A DNA stretch of 64,000 bases. Source: Acidocella aromatica. Lineage in GTDB: Bacteria > Pseudomonadota > Alphaproteobacteria > Acetobacterales > Acetobacteraceae. Location of the stretch: contig NZ_JACHFJ010000008.1 in the NCBI RefSeq assembly GCF_014201825.1, forward strand, positions 60,897-124,896, in the 5' to 3' direction. Each line of letters starts with the position of its first letter. Positions within the stretch are counted from its first letter, which is position 1. Shown in pieces: positions 24,892 through 34,444 of this stretch. The notes beneath the pieces were generated by a model. It was not told where the DNA came from and ran no database searches. It saw only the letters and a program-made list of their open reading frames with translations. Made by a program: the position numbers and the translations under genes.

Positions 24892-25668
24892 ATGGCGGAA
24901 CTGACGGGTGAGGATTTGACCCATCTGGCGGCATTCCGAGCGCGGCTTCGTGCTACACGGCCCGCCAAGAGTCGGGGGAACGCCGTGCAGGACATGGCGG
25001 TGCATCTTGGTGCAAAGGGGATTGCCGGGGTTGCGCCGGTTCTGTTTCGGCGCGTCTCCCGCACGCTTCGGCAGACTGTGGGGCTGGGAGAAGGGGCGGG
25101 TTTTGTTCCTGGTCCCGCGCGTCGGCCGATGACGGCAGAGGTTCTGAAGCCCGTGTCTGATGCCGTGGCGCGGCAGCCGCAGGGATTTCGAGCCGTCCTG
25201 GCGGCGGCGCGGCAGGAGGCGGCGCAAGGGCGTGCCAGACGGGAGCTTGAGCGAGGGGCGGATTATCTGCCGCCCCGGCGCGAGGCGGCGGAGCGGCAGA
25301 CGTTTGCGCCAGTCCAGCGTAACGCGCCGACCGGTGTGCCGAAAATGGCGGGTAGCCACGAGGCTTTGGCGCCGGTGTCTGTCCGGTCTGCGTCCCGTAT
25401 ACTGGCAGGCGGGCAGGGTATGCGGGGGGCGAGCGCGTTACCCCGTGCCGTATTTTCTGCGGCGGAACGTGGGGCCGAGCCTGGGGTGGCGTCCGGCGAG
25501 ATGTTTGCTCCCGTTGCGGCTCGGGCGGTTGACCGCGAGCAGGGGACGGATCTGGCACAGGCGTTGCGGACATATTTCTTCCGCCAGTCGCGTTTGCCGC
25601 CCGCGGGCGGCACCGGGTTTGACCCGCGCCTCACTCCGGCTTGGGCTGGGGTTAAAATTCCAGGGTAG
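24892..25668 (+). CDS. Unrecognised terminal prophage protein
   Basis: A 258-residue basic, Ala/Arg-rich protein. After a helical N-terminal half, the segment APV occurs three times (TFAPVQ, LAPVSV, FAPVAA), and the C-terminus carries an aromatic segment TYFFRQSRLPPAGGTGFDPR followed by PAWAG. There is no signal peptide or membrane helix. It follows the lysis cassette and reads 17 bases into the 3' end of the convergent recX. I know no function; a minor virion protein or a domesticated gene are both possible. Confidence 0.55.
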   Translation: MAELTGEDLTHLAAFRARLRATRPAKSRGNAVQDMAVHLGAKGIAGVAPVLFRRVSRTLRQTVGLGEGAGFVPGPARRPMTAEVLKPVSDAVARQPQGFRAVLAAARQEAAQGRARRELERGADYLPPRREAAERQTFAPVQRNAPTGVPKMAGSHEALAPVSVRSASRILAGGQGMRGASALPRAVFSAAERGAEPGVASGEMFAPVAARAVDREQGTDLAQALRTYFFRQSRLPPAGGTGFDPRLTPAWAGVKIPG

Positions 25669-26200
25669 TGGAGAGGCTCTTAATCAGGGTCTCGGCTTCC
25701 TCGCGCTCCAGGGCCATGGCGCGGCGGGCGGTGCTCTGGGCGAAGCCGCCACGGGCCATGGCGGCGAGGATCTTTTGCTCTGGTGCGTCGCCAAATGGCC
25801 CGGCGCGGCGGCGGCGCAGATAGGCGCAGGCGGCGGCAAGTTCGCGTTCCGGGTCCTCGGGCAGGGAGGGGGATTTGACGCCCTTGGCCACCAGATGCGC
25901 CAGCGTGGCCCGGTGCGACTTGCCCTCCCGTGTCAGGCGTTTGGCGCGTGAGGCGGCGAAGGCTTCGTCGTTGAGCACGCCAAGCTCTTTCAGCCGGGCC
26001 AGTACGCCGGGGATTTCCGCCTTGGCGCGGCGCATGGCGCGGGCGATTTCCTCGGACTCTGCGTTCTCCTGGGACTGTCCCCAGCGCTCCACCCGGCGTG
26101 CCAGCACACGGGCCAGGCTGGCTTCGGTGGCGGCGTAGCGCGCCATGTGGTTCAGTGCCGCCTCGTGTAGACTGGCTGCGTCTGGTGGTTTGCCTGCCAT
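25652..26200 (-). CDS. recX: Regulatory protein RecX
   Basis: A 182-residue RecX-family protein that binds RecA filaments and limits recombinase activity. The sequence is an array of three-helix repeats (LARVLARRVERW, ELGVLNDEAFAASRAKRLTREGKSH, LVAKGV), with the conserved NDEAFA and R-LTR-GKS regions. Family length is about 150-200 residues. It is the first host gene beside the prophage and is convergent with it, overlapping by 17 bases. No recA is visible beside it. Confidence 0.88.
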   Translation of the reverse strand: MAGKPPDAASLHEAALNHMARYAATEASLARVLARRVERWGQSQENAESEEIARAMRRAKAEIPGVLARLKELGVLNDEAFAASRAKRLTREGKSHRATLAHLVAKGVKSPSLPEDPERELAAACAYLRRRRAGPFGDAPEQKILAAMARGGFAQSTARRAMALEREEAETLIKSLSTTLEF

Positions 26201-26338
26201 AATTGTAGAGTCTGCCTGTATCTGAGTCTCTTGTCACGCACGGGCGTAGGCCTTATACGCGCCGCTTCACCGTAAAACGTGATGCGCGCGTGTCCGGGCC
26301 TTTTAGGCATGCCTGGCCGCCGCCCCGATATCCGGGAC

Positions 26339-26354
26339 CCCCGTGCGAACGGGG
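26339..26354 (+). other. Leader hairpin before rpmI
   Basis: A perfect six-base stem (CCCCGT with ACGGGG) closes a GCGA loop, a GNRA-type tetraloop, 21 bases before the rpmI start codon. It could be a leader element for L20-type autoregulation or simply an mRNA 5' structure. No infC precedes rpmI here, so the operon must start from a promoter in 26201-26330. Confidence 0.3.
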
Positions 26355-26375
26355 ATAAAGTGATAGGAGACCGAA

Positions 26376-26576
26376 ATGCCGAAGCTGAAGACCAAGTCAG
26401 CGGTCAAGAAGCGCTTCAAGATCACCGCCACGGGCAAAGTGCTCGCCGGCCCGGGCAAGAAGCGCCACAATCTGTATGCCCGCAGCCAGAAGGCCAAGCG
26501 CCAGAACCGCGGCAGCCAAGTCCTCACCCATGCTGACGGCCTGACCGTGAAGCAGTGGACCCCGTACGGTCTGTAA
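26376..26576 (+). CDS. rpmI: 50S ribosomal protein L35
   Basis: A 66-residue basic protein matching L35: [15 protein letters not shown] at the start, ITATGKV, KKRHNL and a terminal TVKQWTPYG. Length is family-typical. AGGAGA precedes the ATG. It is paired with rplT 20 bases downstream, the universal L35-L20 arrangement, here without infC in front. Confidence 0.97.
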   Translation: MPKLKTKSAVKKRFKITATGKVLAGPGKKRHNLYARSQKAKRQNRGSQVLTHADGLTVKQWTPYGL

Positions 26577-26596
26577 GAATTAGGGAGAGATAGACA

Positions 26597-26965
26597 ATGG
26601 CACGTGTGAAACGCGGCGTTACCACCCACGCCCGCCACAAGAAGGTTCTGGAACTGTCGAAGGGCTATGTTGGCCGTTCGTCGACCAATTATCGCATCGC
26701 GATGGAGCGCCTGGAAAAGGCCCTGCGCTATGCTTACCGCGACCGCCGTGTGAAAAAGCGCGAGTTCCGCTCGCTCTGGATCCAGCGTATTAACGCTGCG
26801 GTGCGCGAACATGGGCTGACCTACAGCCAGTTCATCTTTGGCCTGAAGCAGGTCGGGCTGGAGCTGGACCGTAAGGTGCTCTCGGCCATCGCTTTTGACG
26901 ACCCCGCGTCCTTCGCGGAGATCGTGCAGGCAGTGAAGGGCGTTTCCGCCGCCGCTGCGGAATAA
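26597..26965 (+). CDS. rplT: 50S ribosomal protein L20
   Basis: A 122-residue L20, needed for early 50S assembly and an autoregulator of its operon in several bacteria. Hallmarks are [16 protein letters not shown] at the start, the [12 protein letters not shown] region, the [12 protein letters not shown] segment and the C-terminal [14 protein letters not shown]. It is preceded by GGGAGA and forms an operon with rpmI. Confidence 0.97.
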   Translation: MARVKRGVTTHARHKKVLELSKGYVGRSSTNYRIAMERLEKALRYAYRDRRVKKREFRSLWIQRINAAVREHGLTYSQFIFGLKQVGLELDRKVLSAIAFDDPASFAEIVQAVKGVSAAAAE

Positions 26966-27020
26966 TTTCCCTAAACGTCACTTGTCTCATGGCCGGGCGA
27001 AGGTGCATCCTTCCCCGGCC

Positions 27021-27926
27021 ATGACTATTTCTGCCCCCATCCCAGACGAACTTGCGGATCAGGCCGCTTTCCTCACCCCCTATGAGCAGGAGCAGCTTTG
27101 GCGGGCCGCTGTCATCATGGCGGATTCACGCGGGGTGTTGCTGCGTCTGGCTGGTGTGTTCGGCCGCCGGATCGAGGCGTTGCGCGTAAGCCTGGCACAG
27201 ACCGGTGAGCGTCTGGGCGGCTCCACTTGGACCGGCCTTGTGCAGCGCGTGCAGGACGCGGTGGAGGACACGCTCTGGTCCAGCTACCGCTATGCCACGT
27301 TCGGGCTGGAGGCGGTGCCGCAATTGGCTAGGCCGAAATCTCCCCGCAGCAACCCGTTCCATCGCCTTGCCACCACGGCCAGCGGTGCGGCGTCAGGTTT
27401 TGTCGGATTGCCGGGCGTGCTGTTCGATATTCCGTTCACCACAACCACCATTCTGCGCTCTATTGCCCAGGTCGCGCGTGATTCCGGCGAGGATCTGGCC
27501 GAGGAGGATACACGACGGGCTTGCCTGCAAGTGTTAGCCTTCGGCGGTCCTGGCACGGAGGATGACGATGCGGAAACCGGCTATTGGGCGACGCGCCTGG
27601 GTGTGAACCACCTGACCGTGAACCTGCTGATTAGCAACGCGGCCGGCCAGTTCGGGGTCACCTTATCCGAGAAGTTTATGGCCCAGGCAGTGCCGGTGGC
27701 GGGCGCGCTGGCGGGCGCGGCGCTGAATTACGCCTTTACCGAGTACTATCAGAATATGGCCCGGGTGCATTTCTGCCTGCGTGGGCTGGAGCGCCGCACT
27801 GGCGATCCGGCGGCGGTGCGGGATTGTTTTGGGGATATGGTGCGCCTGGCGCGGGAACGCCGGCGGGTGAAGCGCCGACAGGGCAAGGCATTGCCGCTGA
27901 AATATCTGCCGCGCGAGGCCCGCTGA
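27021..27926 (+). CDS. EcsC family protein
   Basis: A 301-residue EcsC-family protein. Diagnostic segments are the ASGAASGFVGLPGVLFDIPFT region and RACLQVLAFGG, with a C-terminal helical region. EcsC proteins accompany ABC exporters in Bacillus but stand alone in many proteobacteria; the molecular role is unknown. I chose ATG 27021, since the upstream TTG at 26982 adds a charged, poorly supported tail. It follows rplT by 55 bases and may be independent of it. Confidence 0.8.
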   Translation: MTISAPIPDELADQAAFLTPYEQEQLWRAAVIMADSRGVLLRLAGVFGRRIEALRVSLAQTGERLGGSTWTGLVQRVQDAVEDTLWSSYRYATFGLEAVPQLARPKSPRSNPFHRLATTASGAASGFVGLPGVLFDIPFTTTTILRSIAQVARDSGEDLAEEDTRRACLQVLAFGGPGTEDDDAETGYWATRLGVNHLTVNLLISNAAGQFGVTLSEKFMAQAVPVAGALAGAALNYAFTEYYQNMARVHFCLRGLERRTGDPAAVRDCFGDMVRLARERRRVKRRQGKALPLKYLPREAR

Positions 27927-27950
27927 GGCCGCGCGGCAGCGAAACTTAGG

Positions 27951-28316
27951 TTACTTGAAGGAAACCAGCTCGACGTCGAACATCAGCGTCGCGCCGGGCG
28001 GGATCACACTGCCTGCGCCGCGCTGGCCATAGCCGTGCTCGGGCGGCAGGATCAGGGTGCGCTGGCCGCCGGGCTGCATGGTCGACACGCCGATATCCCA
28101 GCCGGAAATCACCTGGCCAACACCCAGCTTGAAGGAGAAGGGCTGCCCGCGGTCGCGCGAGGAGTCGAACTTCTTACCTTTGGTACCGTTCTCATACAGC
28201 CAGCCGGTATAGTGCACGGTCACGATCTGGCCTTTCTTCGGCGTTTCGCCGGTGCCCACCACATGGTCCTGGTACTGCACGCCAGACGGCAGGGTGACGA
28301 TCTCGCTTTCGGCCAT
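27951..28316 (-). CDS. FKBP-type peptidyl-prolyl cis-trans isomerase
   Basis: A 121-residue single-domain FKBP. Conserved features are VTVHYTGWLYENG, FDSSRDRGQPFSFKLGVGQVISGWD and LILPPEHGYG, then VIPPGATLMFDVEL. No signal peptide is present, so it is probably cytoplasmic and helps protein folding. It is followed on the other side of a short gap by the plus-strand EcsC gene (convergent, 24 bases apart). Confidence 0.95.
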   Translation of the reverse strand: MAESEIVTLPSGVQYQDHVVGTGETPKKGQIVTVHYTGWLYENGTKGKKFDSSRDRGQPFSFKLGVGQVISGWDIGVSTMQPGGQRTLILPPEHGYGQRGAGSVIPPGATLMFDVELVSFK

Positions 28317-28378
28317 TTTTCAATCCTTTACGCAAATTTCATCTGGGGAGGCAGCAAAGCCTCCCCAGAGCTTTATAC

Positions 28379-28789
28379 TTAGTTCTTGGCCTGGTGGTAG
28401 CCAGCGGCGTCGGCGTCGGCCTTGCAGACATAGGCGCCGTGCTTGGTCTTGCCGTACAGCTTGGAGGAGCTCAGGTGGTAGCTCTTGCTCTTGGAGAGGG
28501 TGCTCCACACCACGGTGTCGCCCGGGCAGTGCGCGGTGGCGGCGGCCTCGGTCTTAAACTCACTGGTCTTCGCTAGCGGGGTGACGGCCTTCGTGGCCGG
28601 CTTCATCGCCGGGGCGGCCGGGGTGGTCGGGGTGGCAGCCGGAGCGGCCGGAACGGTCGCGGCGGGCGCCATGGTGGAGTTGGGCATCGGGGCCATAGTG
28701 CCGCCAGTGCTGGTCTGTGCGAAAGCGGCCGGGGCGAAACCCAGGGCGCATGCGAAGGTGAACGCCGGCAGATGCTTGGTGAACTTCAT
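28379..28789 (-). CDS. Exported Ala/Pro-rich protein of unknown function
   Basis: A 136-residue protein with a clear signal peptide (MKFTKHLPAFTFACALGFAPAAFAQ, cleavage at AFA-QT). A low-complexity Ala/Pro/Thr linker (residues 27-70) precedes a compact domain with two cysteines (AHCPGDTVVW and AYVCKADA) and a YHLSSSKLYGKT motif. It is probably periplasmic. It lies 62 bases upstream of the FKBP gene on the same strand. No function is known to me. Confidence 0.7.
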   Translation of the reverse strand: MKFTKHLPAFTFACALGFAPAAFAQTSTGGTMAPMPNSTMAPAATVPAAPAATPTTPAAPAMKPATKAVTPLAKTSEFKTEAAATAHCPGDTVVWSTLSKSKSYHLSSSKLYGKTKHGAYVCKADADAAGYHQAKN

Positions 28790-28983
28790 CTTTTCTCTCC
28801 TGTAGTAACGCCGCTTAATCTTATGGCGGACGCGTCATATGTTGGTTTGTCATCGGTACTGTAACACTCGGTGACAAATGCGGCCTATGCTCATTTCATT
28901 GGCTCCGCAAGCGCAGAGATTGGCCATCTCGTGATTTGCGCGCCGGGCGCAGCGGGTTTAGAAGGCGCCCGCCTTCAACTTAA

Positions 28984-30201
<1,218 letters not shown>

Positions 30202-30204
30202 CGA

Positions 30205-30885
30205 CTACCCCTTGGTCCGGCGGGGTTTTGTCTCCGCCGGTACCGGGGTTTTCTCCGGGTATGTGCACCAAGTGGCACCAGGGCAGCGCCAGCATTCCGG
30301 CGCACGCGCCTTGCATACATAGCGCCCATGCAAAATCAGCCATAAATGCGCGGGTTTGAGCATCTCCTTGGGGATGCGCTTGAGCAGTTGGTCCTCGACC
30401 GCGCGCGGCGTGGCGCCTGGAGCGATGCCGGTGCGGTTGCCTAGGCGGAAAATATGCGTGTCCACCGCCATTGTCGGCTGGCCGAACACCTCATTCAGCA
30501 CCACATTCGCCGTCTTGCGTCCCACGCCAGGCAGGGCCTCCAACGCCTCACGCTCGCCAGGCACCTCGCCGCCATGGCGCTCCAGCAGCAGCTGCGCGAG
30601 TGCCGCCACGTTTTTGGCCTTGGCGCTCCATAGCCCGATGGATTTGATGAACGGGCCAATCCCCTCCGCTCCAAGTGCCGCCATGGCAGCCGCATCCGGC
30701 GCCGCCGTGAACAAGGCGGGCGTCACCTTGTTCACAGCCACATCCGTTGTCTGCGCCGAGAGCACCACGGCCACTAGGAGCTGAAACGCCGTCTGGTAGT
30801 GCAGCTCGGTTTTCGGGTCCGGGTTGCCTGCGGCGATGGCGGTGAGGAAGGCGGGAATATCCGCCCGTTTCATCAATTTTGGCAT
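30205..30885 (-). CDS. nth: Endonuclease III
   Basis: A 226-residue DNA glycosylase/AP lyase that removes oxidised pyrimidines. It shows the helix-hairpin-helix ALPGVGRKTANVV with the catalytic Lys, the catalytic Asp in VDTHIFR, and the C-terminal iron-sulfur cluster cysteines in spacing C-x6-C-x2-C-x5-C (CKARAPECWRCPGATWC). I chose ATG 30885 because AAGGA sits four bases upstream; the frame stays open to 30990. It is divergent from the DUF2244 gene with only a few tens of bases between. Confidence 0.95.
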   Translation of the reverse strand: MPKLMKRADIPAFLTAIAAGNPDPKTELHYQTAFQLLVAVVLSAQTTDVAVNKVTPALFTAAPDAAAMAALGAEGIGPFIKSIGLWSAKAKNVAALAQLLLERHGGEVPGEREALEALPGVGRKTANVVLNEVFGQPTMAVDTHIFRLGNRTGIAPGATPRAVEDQLLKRIPKEMLKPAHLWLILHGRYVCKARAPECWRCPGATWCTYPEKTPVPAETKPRRTKG

Positions 30886-30927
30886 CTGGTCCTTGGGGCA
30901 AGCGGCTTGATGCACGATGTATGCGGC

Positions 30928-31422
30928 ATGGACGCATACGCCGCCAAGCCCGCCAGCCCCCTGTTCTTCGAGGCAGATCTGAGGCCGCATCGCAGTCTCT
31001 CGCGCGGTGCGCTGTTGGCTGTGCTGGGGGGCATGGCGGTCGGTTCGCTCTATGTCACCACGCTGATGTACCTGCTAGGCGCGTGGCCGGTGGTCGGCTT
31101 CAACGGTGTCGATCTTGCTCTGGCCGCACTGCTGTTCTGGCTGAATGCCCGTGCCGCCCGGGCACGTGAGATCATCCGCCTGAATAACGATGATATCGAG
31201 ATCACCCACATCACCCCGTCAGGGCGCAGGAGCGTGGTTTTTATCCCGCCCGGCTGGGCAAGGGCCGAACTGGAGGAAAGGCCCGGCGCGGTGCCCCACC
31301 TCGTCATCCGTACCCCGGCTGCACGGCGGGAGATTGGCCGTCAGCTTGGTGAAGCCCAAAAACGGGACCTCGCTGCGGCGATCAACCGCGCTTTGGCCCG
31401 CTGGCGCTCGCCGCAGTTATAA
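30928..31422 (+). CDS. DUF2244 domain membrane protein
   Basis: A 164-residue protein of the DUF2244 family common in alphaproteobacteria. It has an early FEADLRPHRSLS segment, two transmembrane helices (GALLAVLGGMAVGSLYVTTLMYLLG and a following hydrophobic stretch), and a cytoplasmic domain with IEITHI and RRSVVFIPPGWAR. An ATG at 30910 is an alternative start. It is divergent from nth and ends flush against the upp stop on the other strand. Function unknown. Confidence 0.75.
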   Translation: MDAYAAKPASPLFFEADLRPHRSLSRGALLAVLGGMAVGSLYVTTLMYLLGAWPVVGFNGVDLALAALLFWLNARAARAREIIRLNNDDIEITHITPSGRRSVVFIPPGWARAELEERPGAVPHLVIRTPAARREIGRQLGEAQKRDLAAAINRALARWRSPQL

Positions 31423-32046
31423 CTATTTGGTCCCGAACAACCGGTCCCCGGCATCGCCAAGGCCCGGGCGGATATAGGCATGCTCGTCCAGCTGCCGGTC
31501 CAGTGCGGCGGTATAGACCGGCACATCCGCATGCACAGCCTCGAACGCCGCCACACCCTCGGGCGCCGCGATCAGGCAGACCAGCTTGATCTGCTTTGCT
31601 CCAGCTTCCTTCAGCTTGGTGACGGCGGCGGCGGCGGAGTGGCCGGTGGCGAGCATCGGGTCCACCACCACACAGAGCCGTTCTTCCAGCGCTTCCGGCA
31701 CCTTGAAGTAGTACTCCACCGGCTCGTGCGTCTCCGGGTCGCGGTACAGCCCGATATGGCCGATACGAGCGGAGGGGACGAGGTCGAGGATACCGTCCAG
31801 AATGCCCTCTCCCGCGCGCAGGATGGAGATGAAGCACAGCTTCTTGCCCTGCACCTGCACGGCTTCCATCGTCTCCAGCGGGGTCTCAATGGTGATCGTC
31901 TCCAGCGGCAGGTCGCGCAGCACCTCGTAACCCAGCAGCAGTGAGATCTCGCGCGCGAGGCGGCGGAAATCGCCGGTGGTGGTATCCTTCTTGCGCATTA
32001 GCGTGAGCTTGTGCTGCACCAGCGGGTGGTCGATGACGGTCAGCAT
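31423..32046 (-). CDS. upp: Uracil phosphoribosyltransferase
   Basis: A 207-residue enzyme converting uracil and PRPP to UMP in pyrimidine salvage. Typical segments are [29 protein letters not shown] and the PRPP-binding loop [15 protein letters not shown]. It begins three bases after the sensor kinase stop and so probably shares a transcript with the ChvG/ChvI-like genes. Confidence 0.97.
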   Translation of the reverse strand: MLTVIDHPLVQHKLTLMRKKDTTTGDFRRLAREISLLLGYEVLRDLPLETITIETPLETMEAVQVQGKKLCFISILRAGEGILDGILDLVPSARIGHIGLYRDPETHEPVEYYFKVPEALEERLCVVVDPMLATGHSAAAAVTKLKEAGAKQIKLVCLIAAPEGVAAFEAVHADVPVYTAALDRQLDEHAYIRPGLGDAGDRLFGTK

Positions 32047-32049
32047 TTT

Positions 32050-33681
32050 TTAGTCTCCTGCTTTCGGCAGCCGGATCACAAAGCGCGCGCCGACGATCTT
32101 GCCTTCGTCGTCGCGCCGGTTCTCGGCCGAGATGCGGCCCTGGTGCGCCTCCACGATCTGGCGCGAAATGGATAGCCCGAGCCCCGAATGGCTGCCGAAC
32201 TGCTCGGTCTGCGGGCGCTCGGAATAGAAGCGGTCGAAGATGGAATCGAGCTTGCCATCGGGAATACCGGGGCCTTCATCCTCCACCGCCAGTTCGATCA
32301 TCCCGCCGGTCTCGCGCCCGCGCAGATAGATCTTCGCATCCGGCGGCGAGAATGAGATGGCGTTGCCGATCAGGTTGCGCAGCACCTGCACCAGCCGGGT
32401 CTCGGAGCCGCGCACGTAAAGCCCTTCGGCCTGTGCATCCACCTCTATGAAGGGGCTGCCCTCCTTGCGTGTGGCATCGTGGATTTCGGCGAGTGTCGCC
32501 AGCATCCGCGCCATGTCCACAATTTCGTATCTGCTTCGGGAGAGTTCAGAGTCCAGCCTGGAGGAGTCTGAAATATCCGTGATCAGCCGGTCGAGGCGTT
32601 GCACATCCTGGTTGATGATGGCGAGCAGGCGCGAGGCGCGGGCCGGGTCCTCCACGCGCGTCAGCGTCTCGATGGCCGAGCGGATCGAGGAAAGCGGGTT
32701 CTTGATCTCGTGGCTGACATCGGCGGCGAATTTCTCGATCGCATCCATGCGCGCCCAGAGCGCCTGGGCCGAGCTTTCCAGCGTGCGGGCCAGGGTGCCG
32801 ATCTCGTCGTTACGGCCGGTGATGGTCTCGGGCAGCTTCTGCGCCCGGGCGCGGCCTTCGCGCAGCCGGTCGGCGGCGTCGGCCAGGCGGGTGATCGGGC
32901 TGGCGATGGTGCGTGAGAGGTAGAAGGACACGATCACGGTGAGCGCCAGCGCCAGGGCGAACAGGCCGAGGATGGAGATCCGCACCGAGAGCACGGCCTG
33001 ATCGACTTCCGAGGCCTCGCGGGTGAGCAGAACGGTGCCGATCACCTGCTGGCTGCGTTCCACCGGCTCGGCCACGGTGACGAGCAGCAGCCCCTCGGAA
33101 TCACGCCGCACGAAGGGGGCGGCTTCTTGCCCCGGATTGGTCGAGGTGAGTTGCAGCACGGTGCGGGCATCGGGCTGCCAGCCCAGCGTGTTCGGGTCCT
33201 GCCCGGCGCCGGAGCCCACCAGACCGGACTCATCCTCGTTCCCGGTTACCGAGCCGGAAAGATGGTCGTAGATGAACCCGACCACGCGGCTGAGGAAGCC
33301 CGGCGGCGGCGGGGCGGAGAGCGGCTGGGTGACGATGGCGCCGCCAGCCCCCGGATGCACGCGGGAATTGGCGATCAGCGTGCCATCCGTGCCGTAGATC
33401 AGCGCCTGCGCGTTGGGGGTGGGCTCGGTGAGCGAGTAAAGTAGCGGCTGCGCCTGGTCGGGACTCACTGCGGGCTGGCCGTTATTCACCTGCACAGCCG
33501 TCTGGGCGATGGCCCCGGCATAGATGCGCGCCTGCTCGCGCAGGGCGGAGACTTCGGCCGCCAGCAGTCCTTGCTGGTACTGGTCCAGGTACAGCAGCGC
33601 CGCGAAGATCAGCGCCAGCGGCAACAGGTTGACGAGGAGGATGTCTCGCAGCAGGCGCGAGATGCGGGGTTTGCGGTGCAG
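32050..33681 (-). CDS. chvG: ChvG-like sensor histidine kinase
   Basis: A membrane sensor kinase. A transmembrane helix (NLLPLALIFAALLYL) precedes a periplasmic sensor domain, a second helix (ISILGLFALALALTVIVSFYL) and HAMP. The H-box is ADVSHEIKNPLSSIR, followed by NLIGNAISF (N), EDEGPGIPDG (G1) and HSGLGLSI (G2). The only conventional start, TTG 33624, would cut off the conserved positively charged N-terminus; the reading frame continues upstream as HRKPRISRLLRDILLV. A CTG at 33681, nine bases after AAGGA, is my preferred start. Confidence 0.85.
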   Translation of the reverse strand: MHRKPRISRLLRDILLVNLLPLALIFAALLYLDQYQQGLLAAEVSALREQARIYAGAIAQTAVQVNNGQPAVSPDQAQPLLYSLTEPTPNAQALIYGTDGTLIANSRVHPGAGGAIVTQPLSAPPPPGFLSRVVGFIYDHLSGSVTGNEDESGLVGSGAGQDPNTLGWQPDARTVLQLTSTNPGQEAAPFVRRDSEGLLLVTVAEPVERSQQVIGTVLLTREASEVDQAVLSVRISILGLFALALALTVIVSFYLSRTIASPITRLADAADRLREGRARAQKLPETITGRNDEIGTLARTLESSAQALWARMDAIEKFAADVSHEIKNPLSSIRSAIETLTRVEDPARASRLLAIINQDVQRLDRLITDISDSSRLDSELSRSRYEIVDMARMLATLAEIHDATRKEGSPFIEVDAQAEGLYVRGSETRLVQVLRNLIGNAISFSPPDAKIYLRGRETGGMIELAVEDEGPGIPDGKLDSIFDRFYSERPQTEQFGSHSGLGLSISRQIVEAHQGRISAENRRDDEGKIVGARFVIRLPKAGD

Positions 33682-33683
33682 GA

Positions 33684-34385
33684 TCAGGCGTCCTTGTAGC
33701 GGTAGCCGATGCCGTAGAGCGTTTCGATCTGGTCGAACTCGCCATCGACATTGCGGAATTTCTTGCGCAGGCGCTTTACATGGCTGTCGATGGTGCGGTC
33801 ATCCACATACACGTTCTCGCCGTAAGCGGCGTCGATCAACTGGTCGCGCGACTTCACCATGCCGGGGCGCTGGGCCAGCGCCTTCACCAGCAGGAACTCG
33901 GTGACGGTGAGCTGGATGTCCTTTCCCTTCCAGAGGCACTGGTGCTTGGTCTCGTCCAGCGTCAGGTCGCCGCGGGTGAGCACGCTGGCGGGGGCGGCGC
34001 CGGTGGCCTCGGCGCGGGTGGAATCGTGCCGGCGCAGCAGCGCGCGGATGCGTTCCAGCAGTAGGCGCTGGGAGAAGGGCTTGGTGATGTAGTCATCCGC
34101 GCCGAGGCGCAGGCCCATCAGCTCGTCCAGCTCGTCATCCTTGGAGGTCAGGAAGATCACCGGCATCTGCGTGCGCACCCGCAGCTTCTGCAGCAGCTCC
34201 ATGCCGTCCATGCGGGGCATCTTGATATCCAGCACCGCGAGGTCCGCTGGCTTGGCCAGCAGCGCCTGCAGTGCGCTTTCGCCATCGGTATAGGTGCGGA
34301 CCTGGAATCCCTCCGCCTCCAGCGTCATCTGCACGGAGGTGAGGATATTGCGGTCGTCGTCAACCAGGGCGATTGTGTGCTTCAT
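33684..34385 (-). CDS. chvI: ChvI-like response regulator
   Basis: A 233-residue OmpR-family regulator. The receiver has the phosphoacceptor Asp in [12 protein letters not shown] near residue 54 and Lys in LTSKDDE; the winged-helix output domain contains [19 protein letters not shown]. It is the first gene of the minus-strand group chvI-chvG-upp and lies divergently to a PPOX-fold gene, close to pckA. In alphaproteobacteria ChvIG responds to acid or envelope stress. Confidence 0.92.
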   Translation of the reverse strand: MKHTIALVDDDRNILTSVQMTLEAEGFQVRTYTDGESALQALLAKPADLAVLDIKMPRMDGMELLQKLRVRTQMPVIFLTSKDDELDELMGLRLGADDYITKPFSQRLLLERIRALLRRHDSTRAEATGAAPASVLTRGDLTLDETKHQCLWKGKDIQLTVTEFLLVKALAQRPGMVKSRDQLIDAAYGENVYVDDRTIDSHVKRLRKKFRNVDGEFDQIETLYGIGYRYKDA

Positions 34386-34444
34386 CTGTTCCGGAACCTA
34401 TGCTGGGCTTTACGGCCTTTGTGGTTTCAGGGAGTGACCGGATT

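Larger units (their letters stand above)
1..25668 (+). mobile_element. Contractile-tailed prophage, late gene block (left end outside window)
   Basis: All genes from the left edge to 25668 are on the plus strand, tightly packed, and follow the classic virion order: packaging, portal, scaffold, capsid, head-tail completion, sheath, tube, tail chaperone, P2-like baseplate, fibres and lysis. Sheath and tube make it a myovirus type; terminase and capsid genes exclude a bare tailocin or a type VI secretion system. No integrase, repressor, replication or tape-measure gene is visible, and no att repeat is recognised at the right end, where the last gene runs into recX. The element could be a complete prophage whose left half lies outside the window, a decaying one, or a domesticated particle. 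Confidence 0.9.

Noticed and set aside
1..25668. RcGTA-type gene transfer agent
   Set aside because: RcGTA has a non-contractile tail; this block has sheath and P2-like baseplate genes. A different, contractile-tailed agent is not excluded and is listed as a possibility.
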